NCBI RefSeq assembly: GCF_001659605.2
Contig: NC_035170.2
Coordinates: 17,126,265-17,190,264 of the forward strand
DNA from: Manihot esculenta
Taxonomy: Eukaryota > Streptophyta > Magnoliopsida > Malpighiales > Euphorbiaceae
Length of the DNA: 64,000 bases
Direction: 5' to 3'
Position 1 is the first letter of the stretch. Every line of letters begins with the position of its first letter. Below the pieces are notes generated by a model. It did no database searches, was not told the origin of the DNA, and saw only the letters and a program-made list of their open reading frames with translations. The position numbers were made by a program, and so were the translations under genes. This document shows positions 53,876-64,000 of the stretch, in pieces.

Positions 53876-55924
53876 GAAGACCTCAATAAGGTCTTAACAA
53901 AAGAAGACCTCACTGAGGTCCTAGCAAAAGAAGACCTCACTGAGGTCCCACCAAAAGAAGACCTCACTGAGGTCCCACCAAAAGAAGACCTCAATAAGGT
54001 CTTGACAAAAGAAGACCTCAACGAGGTCTTGACAAAAGAAGACCTCACTGAGGTCCCACCAAAAGAAGACCTCAATAAGGTCTTAACAAAAGAAGACCTC
54101 ACTGAGGTCCTAGCAAAAGAAGACCTCACTGAGGTCCCACCAAGAGAAGACCTCAATAAGGTCTTAACAAAAGAAGACCTCACTGAGGTCCTAGCAAAAG
54201 AAGACCTCAATAAGGTCTTGACAAAAGAAGACCTCACTGAGGTCCTAGCAAAAGAAGACCTCAATAAGGTCTTGACAAAAGAAGACCTCACTGAGGTCCT
54301 GGCAAAAGAAGACCTCAAGGAGGTCCTAGCAAAAGAAGACCTCAATGAGGTCCTAGTAAAAGAAGACCTCAATAAGGTCTTGACAAAAGAAGACCTCACT
54401 GAGGTCCTAGCAAAAGAAGACCTCAATAAGGTCTTGACAAATGAAGACCTCACTGAGGTCCTAGTAAAAGAAGACCTCAATAAGGTCTTGACAAAAGAAG
54501 ACCTCACTGAGGTCCTAGCAAAAGAAGACCTCAATAAGGTCTTGACAAATGAAGACATCACTGAGGTCCTAGTAAAAGAAGACCTCACTGAGGTCCTAGC
54601 AAAAGAAGACCTCAATAAGGTCTTGACAAAAGAAGACCTCAATAAGGTCTTGACAAAAGAAGACCTCACTGAGGTCCTAGCAAAAAAAGACCTCAATAAG
54701 GTCTTGACAAAAGAAGACCTCACTGAGGTCCTAGCAAAAGAAGACCTCAATAAGGTCTTGACAAAAGAAGACCTCACTGAGGTCCCACCAAGAGAAGACC
54801 TCAATAAGGTCTTAACAAAAGATGACCTCACTGAGGTCCTAGCAAAAGAAGACCTCAATAAGGTCTTGACAAAAGAAGACCTCAATAAGGTCTTAACAAA
54901 AGAAGACCTCACTGAGGTCCTAGCAAAAGAAGACCTCAATAAGGTCTTGACAAAAGAAGACCTCACTGAGGTCCTAGCAAAAGAAGACCTCAATAAGGTC
55001 TTGACAAAAGAAGACCTCACTGAGGTCCTGGCAAAAGAAGACCTCAAGGAGGTCCTAGCAAAAGAAGACCTCAATGAGGTCCTAGTAAAAGAAGACCTCA
55101 ATAAGGTCTTGACAAAAGAAGACCTCACTGAGGTCCTAGCAAAAGAAGACCTCAATAAGGTCTTGACAAATGAAGACCTCACTGAGGTCCTAGTAAAAGA
55201 AGACCTCAATAAGGTCTTAACAAAAGAAGACCTCACTGAGGTCCTAGCAAAAGAAGACCTCACTGAGGTCCTAGCAAAAGAAGACCTCATTAAGGTCCCA
55301 CCAAGAGAAGACCTCAATAAGGTCTTGACAAAACAAGACCTCAATAAGGTCTTGACAAAAGAAGACCTCACTGAGGTCCCACCAAGAGAAGACCTCACTG
55401 AGGTCCTAGCAAAAGAAGACCTCAATAAGGTCTTGACAAATGAAGACCTCACTGAGGTCCTAGTAAAAGAAGACCTCACTGAGGTCCTAGCAAAAGAAGA
55501 CCTCAATAAGGTCTTGACAAAAGAAGACCTCAATAAGGTCTTGACAAAAGAAGACCTCAATAAGGTCTTGACAAAAGAAGACCTCACTGAGGTCCTAGCA
55601 AAAAAAGACCTCAATAAGGTCTTGACAAAAGAAGACCTCACTGAGGTCCTAGCAAAAGAAGACCTCAATAAGGTCTTGACAAAAGAAGACCTCACTGAGG
55701 TCCTAGTAAAAGAAGACCTCACTGAGGTCCTAGCAAAAGAAGACCTCAATAAGGTCTTGACAAAAGAAGACCTCACTGAGGTCCTAGCAAAAGAAGACCT
55801 CAATAAGGTCTTGACAAAAGAAGACCTCACTGAGGTCCTGGCAAAAGAAGACCTCAAAGAGGTCCTAGCAATGGCAAAAGAAGACCTCACTGAGGTCCTA
55901 GCAAAAGAAGACCTCAATGAGGCA
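53876..55924. repeat. Tandem array II: about 75 units of 27 bp, each palindromic
   Basis: The unit is GAAGACCTC-ACTGAGGTC-CTAGCAAAA or the variant GAAGACCTC-AATAAGGTC-TTGACAAAA. The centre GACCTCANTGAGGTC is a perfect palindrome in the first variant and near-perfect in the second. Because 27 is a multiple of 3, both strands stay open for hundreds of codons (9-residue repeats such as KEDLTEVLA on + and RSSFARTSV on -). Neither long frame begins with ATG. Longer blocks of the array are themselves repeated (see findings). Confidence 0.95.
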
Positions 55925-56940
55925 AAAGACCTCAAAAGAGGCAGAAGACCTCAATGAGGCAGAAGACCTCAAAAGAGGCAGAAGACCTCAAAGAGGCAGA
56001 AGACCTCAAAAGAGGCAGAAGACCTCAAAGAGGCAGAAGACCTCAAAGAGGCAGAAGACCTCAATGAGGCAGAAGACCTCAAAAGAGGCAGAAGACCTCA
56101 ATGAGGCAGAAGACCTCAAAAGAGGCAGAAGACCTCAATGAGGAAGAAGACCTCAAAAGAGGCAGAAGACCTCAAAAGAGGCAGAAGACCTCAAAGAGGC
56201 AGAAGACCTCAAAGAGGCAGAAGACCTCAAAGAGGCAGAAGACCTCAATGAGGCAGAAGACCTCAAAAGAGGCAGAAGACCTCAATGAGGCAGAAGACCT
56301 CAAAAGAGGCAGAAGACCTCAATGAGGCAGAAGACCTCAATGAGGCAGAAGACCTCAAAGAGGCAGAAGACCTCAAAGAGGCAGAAGACCTCAATGAGGC
56401 AGAAGACCTCAAAAGAGGCAGAAGACCTCAATGAGGCAGAAGACCTCAAAAGAGGCAGAAGACCTCAATGAGGCAGAAGACCTCAAAAGAGGCAGAAGAC
56501 CTCAATGAGGAAGAAGACCTCAAAAGAGGCAAAAGACCTCAATGAGGCAGAAGACCTCAAAAGAGGCAGAAGACCTCAATGAGGCAGAAGACCTCAAAAG
56601 AGGCAGAAGACCTCAATGAGGCAGAAGACCTCAAAAGAGGCAGAAGACCTCAAAGAGGCAGAAGACCTCAAAGAGGCAGAAAACCTCAAAGAGGCAGAAG
56701 ACCTCAAAGAGGCAGAAGACCTCAATGAGGCAGAAGACCTCAAAAGAGGCAGAAGACCTCAATGAGGCAGAAGATCTCAAAAGAGGCAGAAGACCTCAAT
56801 GAGGCAGAAGACCTCAAAAGAGGCAGAAGACCTCAATGAGGCAGAAGACCTCAAAAGAGGCAGAAGACCTCAATGAGGAAGAAGACCTCAAAAGAGGCAG
56901 AAGACCTCAATGAGGCAGGAGACCTCACTGAGGTAGAAGA
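55925..56940. repeat. Tandem array III: 18-19-bp units
   Basis: GAGGCAGAAGACCTCAAT, GAGGCAGAAGACCTCAAA and GAGGCAGAAGACCTCAAAA alternate about 55 times. GAGG..CCTC again gives each unit a short palindrome. The array ends in GAGACCTCACTGAGGTAGAAG and CAAAGATCTCCCGGAGC, which echo arrays II and I. Confidence 0.92.
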
Positions 56941-57584
56941 CCGGCAAAGATCTCAAAGATCTCCCGGAGCAAAAATAGCCAGAATCCCCAAGATCATCCG
57001 GTTCAACAAGCAAAAACAACTCATAAAGAACATAGTTCTGATCTCACATAAAAGATTGGGGCACGGGACCATAAATGAAAAAGCTAAACTCCGACCTCCC
57101 AAAGGAGCTCAAGTCATCAGGTAGAGAGACTTTAATCTCACACAACAGCCAAAAGTACCAAAGCATCATGCCGATCTCAAGAAAACGAGCGCAGTACTGG
57201 TAATCCCGATAAGACAGACCGAATTAAGGCAAAGCGATTCCTAAGCAAACTGCATACCAAAATACAAAGCCAAACGGAGAATCAGGGGCAATCATGAGAG
57301 GCAACGACCTCGAGAATTGACCGCTCACACTAAACCAACTCAGCTGACCTAGAGAAAGGTCCAAGCAACAAAGAGCCCGCAAAATGCTCGAAAGAAGACA
57401 GCCCATAAATACTCAGGGGCAAAAAACATACACAAGAGTCCAACGCTCAGGCAAAAATAATGAAAAGGCAAGAAAGGGATACTTTCGACAGGAGCAGTTC
57501 TCAGACCACACGGTCATGAATAGAAATTAAAGATTTATCCCCTCACCAGTCATGGAATAACTGCTGAGGAGATAAAGGGGCAAT
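56941..57584 (+). other. 3' interior and polypurine region of young element
   Basis: No protein family was recognised. The last 15 bases, GATAAAGGGGCAAT, directly before the 3' LTR form the probable polypurine tract. Confidence 0.55.
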
Positions 57585-58284
57585 TGATGATCGCTGGATT
57601 TCTTCACCCCGGTATAAAGGCCAGGCCCATGAAAACAGTCCATGATCCGAAGGCTTCAATATTCCCCTCAAGAGCCAGGTCCAGCCCGCTCAGTCACAGG
57701 GCCGGAATCCGCTTAGACTCCTCAATCAAACCGGCCCAAACCTCTCGGCCCAGTAATCAGGCCCTCCCCAGGCTCAACTTCAGCCCTACCATTCAACCCA
57801 GCCCGGAAAGGGGAAAATGACCAAGATGCCCCGCTGGTAGGTCCTTCCGCATGCGTATCAGAGGAGAATCATACGTATCAGAAGAGAATTAATGGCCGTT
57901 ACGCATGGAGCAGGCACCTGACACATCCGTACATACGGAGCTAGGCGACAGAAGACAGCTAGCATTGTGGCAGAGAGTCAGATATATATATCACGGTAGA
58001 GGCCACGCAGAGGGGTCTCTCTTCTTCTTCCTTTTCCTTCCTGGACACCATTTTTATTCTTTCTGTAACCCTTGCCTAAATATACTACTCTGAGCCATAA
58101 AATCTGACTTGAGCGTCGGAGGGCCTCTGCCGGGGCACACCCGGTAGGCTCCTGACCATTCTTTCTTATTTTACAGGTCCCTTCACCAGGAAGAACATGG
58201 AGAGATCCACCAGGGAGCCCAGCAAGAAGGGACCCAGAAGAAAACCAGATCTATCATGGACCAGGAAGAGGAAAATATTTATCA
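57585..58284 (+). repeat. 3' LTR of young element (700 bp)
   Basis: It has the same length as the 5' LTR and differs at two sites seen by eye. It is followed by the target duplication AACAC. Confidence 0.95.
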
Positions 58285-58289
58285 AACAC

Positions 58290-59280
58290 ACTTAAAAGAA
58301 TTAGGGTATAGAGAATTATTTTTATTATATCAAATAAAATAAATTTTAATTTTATTATATTAATTCATGAAATACTAATTTTGATTTATTTACATCAAAA
58401 TTAATCAACTCGCTATAATTAAAATAAATTTATAAGATTAGGCTATAATTGATAAAATCAAAGTAAATGTCTAAAATTCAATACGGGGTTAGATTCAAAA
58501 TATATTTTAGTAAGTTTAGTTTCTATTTTCCTTACGTATCCCTTTATTCTCATTTTCTCTTTATATTTTAGTGACGTATAATCGTCGTCTTATGCTAGTA
58601 CCTTCTTATTATATTCATACTAGCCATACGTACAGAGGTACTGCATCATTTTCTTTTATCAGGGGCCATTTAATTCTATTCGGCATTATTTGGACACGAT
58701 TCCAGGCATTATGGGGTTTGTTTGTTCTATGCAAGTTAACGAAAATTTAGAGCTAAGGCCCTCACGAAAGGATTTTTGCTCAGTCCGGCTTATCTGGATA
58801 GAGCCCGGGCTTTCATAAGGCATTGACCCGTGCCTTGGCCCCTAATTGAACCCAGGCTCAGTCATTTGAACATGGGCTTCACCAAGGTTCGCCCTTCTGG
58901 AGCCCGGCTGTCATCAAGTGTCTCTTTACCCGCTCATTAATTATTCCATAAATATGAGGGGGTAAACTTTGAGATTCAATTATTACCGCGTGGCTCTAGG
59001 AGAGTTCTATCAAAACATCCTTTCTTTGCCTTCTCCCATTTCAAACTTGTGCTCTCGCTTTTGCTCGTTGCTCTACATCTTGTGTTGCTTTTGCTATCTT
59101 GCTCCTTCTCTTCTCTGTAATCCCCAATTTTTCAATCCGATGTACGTCATGCTCCTCTTATGGCTTCTATTAGGATTCCGGAGGTGGTCAATCTAGTGTC
59201 TTTTGTCATCCCTTCTTCTTTCTCTTACCATTTCTCCCGCGATTTCTCTGATACCACCATCTTCAAAATTAGGGCTCTCT
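58290..59280. other. Intergenic, partly retrotransposon leader or LTR-like
   Basis: 58290-58650 is AT-rich. From about 58680 the DNA becomes GC-balanced, and it leads into the gag-like frame below, so it may be the LTR or leader of that element. Its 5' border was not found. Confidence 0.4.
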
Positions 59281-59470
59281 TGCCTAATGAATGAATAGTT
59301 CTCCCTAACCCATCGCCGAAAGGCCTAGTGGATGCTCAGCACGGGCATAACTTGATCTTATTCGTGAAGAAACACGAATTCGGTCTTACCTTTCCATTTA
59401 CCCCTTTCTTTAACGAGGTCTTCCATCACTTCAAAGTGACCCCTCGAATATTATCACCTAACTCTATCCT
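59281..59470 (+). pseudogene. Gag-like fragment (putative gypsy-type, Transposase_28-like)
   Basis: The frame from 59340 reads HGHNLILFVKKHEFGLTFPF then TPFFNEVFHHFKVTPRILSPNSIL. The pattern FP(L/F)HPFF..VL..Y.(V/I).P.QL.PNSW is the N-terminal signature of plant proteins annotated as putative gypsy-type transposon gag. It is cut at NSIL by the family A LTR starting at 59471. Confidence 0.5.
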
Positions 59471-59761
59471 TGTAATACCCGGTTAGACCCCGGCATTGAA
59501 ATTTCTACTTTTCGGCGGAATCTCGGATGTTAGAACCCTCTAGAAGGGTAAAATATGTTTTTATAAAATGTTTTTACATGTTTTTATAGTTTTAATGAAG
59601 AAAGAAAATTGAGTTTTGAAAGAAAAAGCCATGGAAGAAAAACCCAGGTTCGGCCGCCGAACATGAGGAGCTTGCGGAAGCTCTTTTGGCCCCCGAAGGT
59701 GGTCTGACCAGCCACCTATAAAAGGCCCCTTGTCCGAAAATGGGCCAGTTTTTTCTCTCTA
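59471..59761 (+). mobile_element. Family A LTR, 5' fragment (host of nested LTR)
   Basis: It starts TGTAATACCCGGTTAG and runs 291 bp, through a TTCGGCCGCCGAA palindrome and the TATA box, until TTTCTCTCTA. There a second family A LTR begins. The rest of this LTR must lie beyond the inserted element. Confidence 0.8.
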
Positions 59762-62090
59762 TGTAATACCCGGCTAGATTCTGGCATCAGAATCTCGACT
59801 TTCCGGCAGAATCTCCGTTGGAATTTGGAATTCTGAAGATGTCAGTCTTCTAGAGGGGTAAAATGTGTTTCTAAAATGTTTTCACATGATTTTATGGTTT
59901 TAATTGGAAAAGAAATGAGTTTTGAAAAGAATAGGCCAATGAGGAAGGACCCAGGTTCGGCCGCCGAACCTCAAGTTCGGCCGCCGAATATGGGGCTATT
60001 TCGGGAGTGCTTTAGGCCTCCGAAGGCTTTGAGGGAAGAAACCAGGGTCGGCCGCAGAACCTCAAGTTCGGCCGCCGAACATGGGGGAGTTTCGGGAGCA
60101 AGTTTGGCTTTCGAAGGTGTTCTGCTCAGCCACCTATAAAAGGCCCCCAGACCGAAAATGGGCGAGTTTTCTCCCCATTCTTGAGCTAGGGTGAGTTCAT
60201 GTCCTCCTTTGGTTGTTTTCATGCTTTTTCTTTAAATCCCTCAAGTTTTCATGAGTTTTACCTTTGCTTTGAAGATTTTGAGCTTAAGATCAAGTTTTGG
60301 GAACTTGGAGACCCAAGGAGTTGTTTCCTCCCATCTCCAAGTTAAGGATCGCACCAACCCTCGATCTTCAAGAGGTAAGTGTAGATCTTTGCTTTTCTTT
60401 AAGTTTTAATGAAGTTTTAAGAAGTTTTGATGCTTGTGTATGGGTAGATGTGCATGTTAGGGTTTATGTGGGTTTTATGCTCAATGTATGTTTATATGAT
60501 GTTTGTGTTGGGGATTAAGTTAGTTTATGCCCCTATATGCATGTGGGAGTGTGTATGCATGTTTGGGAATGAGTATGTGAGGTTTCGGGTTGTTTCGGGG
60601 TTGGTTTTGCTTGTGACGGATTCGGACCTACCGTTTGGAGGGAACCAGGTTCGGCCGCCGAAGGTATGTTCGGTCGCCGAACCTGCATGGGAGGCAGCTT
60701 TGGCCGCCTAACGTGCCCCCGAAGCCCAGGACTTTCAGATCTGTGAGAGGCTTCGACCGCCGAACCTGCCGCCGAAAGTGCCCCCGAACCTGCATGGCTT
60801 TCAGCTCTGGAAGGGACATTCGGCCGCCGAAGGTGCCTCCGAAAGTGCCCTGTCCAGCCCTTTCATGGCTATTTTCTATGCATGTTTTGAGGATGTTTGA
60901 GGGGGTTTTTGGGGAGTTGTTTATGAGTTGTTTAGGGTGTGTTTGGCACCTCATTCGAGTCCACCTGTGTAGGATCGGACCCGAGGAACCGAGGAAGCCA
61001 GCAGTGTTAGCCGTTGCAGAGTCAGTCCAGCGTCTGGTAGAGGTTAGTAAAACTAACTCAAATGTTTTAAGCATGTTTACGCATCATGAATACTATATGT
61101 AATAGGTTGCTTGCATTAGATTTCACAAAGATGCTGCATTGCATAATTTGTTGTTGATATGGATGGACCAAGGCGACCCCAATAGCCCTAATTATGATAT
61201 GTTAATGAAGTCCTGAGGAGCCCCACCGAGGGCCGGGCATAATGAAGTCCTGAGGAGCCCCGAAGGGCCGGACACCATGTTATGTTACAAAAGTCTTGAG
61301 GAGCTCCTTTGAGGGCCGGGCACAGACAGAGGGAGTTTTGGTGGTCATGTCCATCCGTGATGTGAATTGTTTGTGCTATGACGCATTCCATGATAACATG
61401 ATTTATTATTGTTTTCCATGTTCTGCTCACTGGGCTTTTTAGCTCACCCCTTTCCCCTAACCCCTAGGTTTGCAGGTCAGAGGTAGTCCAGAAAGACATC
61501 AAGGGTAATGCTATGCTTATGTAATATATTAGTGTTTTTAGTGTGGACATGTAATATAAATTGATGTAATGTATTGTAAGATAATGTAATGTAATGAAAT
61601 GTAAAGTAGAGTATGGTTATGGATTAGTATTATGCTTGGCCCTAAGGCTTGGTTAATCCCTTTTTAGTACATGATGTATGTAATGTTTTAAGGTTGAGTT
61701 GAGTTTGAACCAAACTTGTGGCATGTGATGTTTACCACGCTAGAGTATTTGATGAGGACTCTAGTGGAGGTCTTATGCTTATGGTTTTGATGCATGCACA
61801 GGTTAGGTTTCGGTTCATAGGATGTGATCCAGGCTTGATGTATGTAATATTGACCCAGCTAGAGCATTTGTTGAGGGCTCTAGCATGGGGGTTTTTATGA
61901 TTACAGTTATGTAGCATACAAGTCAAGCTCGGTATATACATCAGATGTTTAAGTTTTTATGTTAATGTTTTGATCATGTACGAGATTTTACCAGGTAACA
62001 GAATGTATGTCAGGCTTGCTACGGGTCCCAACGGCCTTAAGCCGATCTGGATCCTAGCGCCGATAGCGGTCCGGTTTCCGAATCGTTACA
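59762..62090 (+). mobile_element. Family A 5' LTR (2.33 kb) followed by primer site
   Basis: It runs TGTAATACCCGGCTAG to CCGAATCGTTACA. It carries TTCGGCCGCCGAA palindromes on both sides of TATAAAAG (60135-60142), more of them at 60650-60835, and a tandem repeat with AAGTCCTGAGGAGCCCC at 61205-61330. Unlike the solo LTRs it is followed by a primer-binding site, so it is the 5' LTR of an element whose interior is cut at 62241. Confidence 0.88.
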
Positions 62091-62093
62091 GAT

Positions 62094-62106
62094 TGGTATC
62101 AGAGCT
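62094..62106 (+). other. Primer-binding site of family A element
   Basis: TGGTATCAGAGCT lies 3 bases after the LTR end. It is the initiator tRNA-Met type. This is the only family A copy in the window with a primer site, and it shows the family is a true LTR retrotransposon. Confidence 0.85.
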
Positions 62107-62241
62107 CTAGGTTCATATGGTCGGACCTAGCGTGTGTTGGGCTCATAGAGGTCATAGAAGGGCAAGCACAATAGGAAAAATTATGTCCACTAGGATAGGA
62201 TGTAGAGTCCTACCTTGTATGATGATGATGTGGAATGCCAT
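62107..62241 (+). mobile_element. Start of family A internal region
   Basis: About 135 bp of leader before interruption by another LTR. It is too short to show gag. Confidence 0.6.
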
Positions 62242-64000
62242 TGTAACAGCCCGAAAATCTGGACCGCTACCGGCGCTAGGATCCAGATCGGCGTAAGGCC
62301 GCCGGGACCCGTAGCAAGCCTAACATATAACCTGTAAACCTGTAAATCCCATACATGATCAACAAAACTCATAAACCTGTAAACATTCTCATATAACAAC
62401 CAAGCTTAACCTGTACATAAACATAAACATATCATAAACCTCCACTGGAGCCCTCATCAAATGCTCCAATGGGGTAACTCATCATACATCAGCTTGGTTG
62501 AAACATAAACTCATATCTCATATCAAAAGGACCATGTACATACAAGTGGGATTAACAATCTGTATTGGTCAAGCACAACTCTATCCTCAATATTCAGATT
62601 ACATAATCATAACTTAAAACTCTTTTTCATTACATCATAAAACAATTGTCATGTCCACAATCTAACTATTACATAACATTACTTCATACTCTGGCTAACC
62701 TCCTGAGCTACCCTGTACCTGCACATCTGGGGTTAGGGGAGAGGGGTGAGCTATAAAGCCCAGTGAGCAGAATAGAGAAAACATATATTAAAATATTTCA
62801 TGCTTCCATGAAATGCAACACATCACAAACATATCACATAAGGATGGTATTGTCACCAATAGTCCTCAACATAGTCCAGTCGTGCCAGGGGCGTAGAATG
62901 GGCCTCACTGGTCTTTCTCTTACATGCATAACATAACATAACATTCCAATATGCCAGGGGCGTAGAATGGGCCTCACTGGTCTTTCTCTTAACATAGTCC
63001 AGGGGCGTAGAATGGGCCTCACTGGTGATCCATACCGTATCATCATTATCATATCATACCATAGGAGGACTAGAGGATCATCCAATAGCCAATCCGCATC
63101 CACATCATATTATGCAATGCAACATATTCGTGATTACTAATGCAAACACCCTATAATATCACATGGCATATATGATGCATGAACATGCTCAAAAAGTTAT
63201 ATTTCATTTATTTAAAAACTTAAGGTTCATTCCACTCACATCTGGCTGAAGCTCTACAGACTCTGAAGCAGCTATCTTACTGCTGAGGTCCTCGGTTCCT
63301 CGGGTCCGAACCTACACAGGTGGACTCCAATGAGGGACCAAACATATATAGACATAACTCTAATAAACTCCCCAAAAACCCCCTAGAACATCATGAAAAC
63401 ATCACATAGAAATATGCATGAAATGGCTGAACAGTGCACTTTCGGCGGCACCTTCGGCGGCCGAAAGCCCTGGACAGATCCGAAAGTCGGGCACTTTCGG
63501 CGGCACCTTCGGCGGCCGAAAGTCCCAGACAGAGACGAAAGTCTCTTTTCGGGGGCAACTTCGGGAGCCGAATGCTGCCTCCACAAAAGAGGGTTCGGCG
63601 GCCGAAAGTCACTTCGGCGGCCGAACCTGAGCTTCTCCCGAAGGGCAGAAACTCAGCTCCTCTATGCACATTTTGCCTCCCAAGCTCAAATCATGTAAAA
63701 ACTAGTTCTAAAACATGCATACCTCACATACATTTCACCTAGGGGTCTCAAGCTATCATATACCCCATCTACAACACTTCCCACAACACATAAACAAGCT
63801 ACATTGCTCAAAAATCACATAAAACCTAACATAGCTCAACTAACTTAAACATGCATTTCTATCCCATAAAACTTCTTAAAACTTCTTTAAAACATATAAG
63901 GAGTTTAAGATCGGCCCTTACCTCTTGAAGATCGAGGGTTGAGGAGATCTAAACTTGGAGATGGGAGAAGTTCCAACTTTTGGTCTCCAAGCTCCAAAAC
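62242..64000 (-). mobile_element. Family A LTR, inverted copy (runs off window)
   Basis: Starting TGTAACAGCCCGAAAATCTG on +, it is the reverse complement of the family A LTR 3' end. It contains the tandem repeat with GGGGCGTAGAATGGGCCTCA (62880-63020) and a dense run of CTTCGGCGGCCGAA-type palindromes (63438-63625). It is inserted in the leader of the preceding element. Its other end is outside the window, so target duplication and solo status are unknown. Confidence 0.85.

Larger units (their letters stand above)
50240..58284 (+). mobile_element. Young non-autonomous LTR retrotransposon (8.0 kb) with captured gene and repeat array
   Basis: Two 700-bp LTRs (50240-50939 and 57585-58284) start TGATGATCGCTGG and end AAATATTTATCA. 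They are flanked by the perfect 5-bp duplication AACAC (50235-50239, 58285-58289). A primer site with TGGCGCCGTCTATGGG follows the first LTR, and the purine-rich GATAAAGGGG precedes the second. The 6.6-kb interior has no recognisable gag, protease, RT or integrase. Instead it carries a BTB/POZ-WD40 gene fragment in antisense and about 3.7 kb of tandem repeats. Only two LTR differences were seen by eye, so the insertion is recent and needed proteins from another element. The primer site resembles Tat-like gypsy elements (inference). Confidence 0.93.

Noticed and set aside
53173..55935. A 920-codon open frame on the minus strand across the repeat array
   Set aside because: It is produced by a 27-bp period with no stop in that frame. 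It is purely repetitive, starts at a TTG rather than ATG, and overlaps an equally long frame on the other strand.
53816..55957. A 713-codon frame on the plus strand encoding KEDLTEVLA-type repeats
   Set aside because: The same array artefact: the apparent start is TTG and no unique sequence flanks it. Kept as a repeat, with coding potential only noted.
53876..56940. CRISPR-like look of short regular repeats
   Set aside because: There are no unique spacers between repeats, no cas genes, and the context is a plant retrotransposon.
60628..61102. Open frames of about 150 codons in another family A LTR
   Set aside because: The same palindrome-driven effect; no domain and no consistent start.

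Overview
This is a nuclear plant window, almost certainly from a repeat-rich eudicot. It has two spliced genes with GT-AG introns, long AT-rich intergenic stretches, and abundant Ty1/copia and Ty3/gypsy LTR elements, TRIMs, Mutator-like elements and LINE remnants. The sequence alone does not name the species. A woody rosid such as a Euphorbiaceae member would fit, but that is a weak inference.

Only two host genes are supported, both on the + strand. A cyclase-family (kynurenine-formamidase-like) gene has six exons between 22421 and 31143 and encodes 274 aa. The gene for the third-largest subunit of RNA polymerase II (RPB3, shared in plants with Pol IV/V) has three exons between 33359 and 43341 and encodes 318 aa. 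Both reading frames are intact, and in both one intron has been inflated by transposons. A 4.1-kb copia element sits in cyclase intron 4. A 7.8-kb gypsy element sits in RPB3 intron 2 and carries two TRIMs and two Mutator-like elements, up to four layers deep.

Layout:
1-630: end of a long LTR (family A).
631-6479: AT-rich DNA with several MITE-like inverted-repeat elements.
6480-18238: a rearranged gag-protease-only gypsy element (family B). Its 3' half is tandemly triplicated, and two solo family A LTRs with perfect 5-bp target duplications have landed in it.
18239-19520: LINE-like remnant.
19520-22420: AT-rich DNA with nested inverted repeats.
22421-31143: cyclase gene.
33359-43341: RPB3 gene.
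45900-47340: second LINE remnant.
48893-49458: a nearly perfect 0.56-kb hairpin.
50240-58284: a very young non-autonomous LTR element. It has 700-bp LTRs with 2 differences seen and a 5-bp target duplication. It carries a captured BTB/POZ-WD40 host gene fragment and about 3.7 kb of nested tandem repeats built on a GAAGACCTC core.
58290-64000: gypsy-type gag remnant, then three more family A LTR copies, one nested in another and one followed by a tRNA-Met primer site.

The best candidates for something undescribed are the 50240-58284 element (captured gene plus palindromic array), the stack of insertions in the RPB3 intron, the family A LTRs with their repeated TTCGGCCGCCGAA palindromes, and the large hairpin. 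Exon borders, LTR borders and target duplications were read by eye. Family assignments rest on motif recognition and no database search was run.
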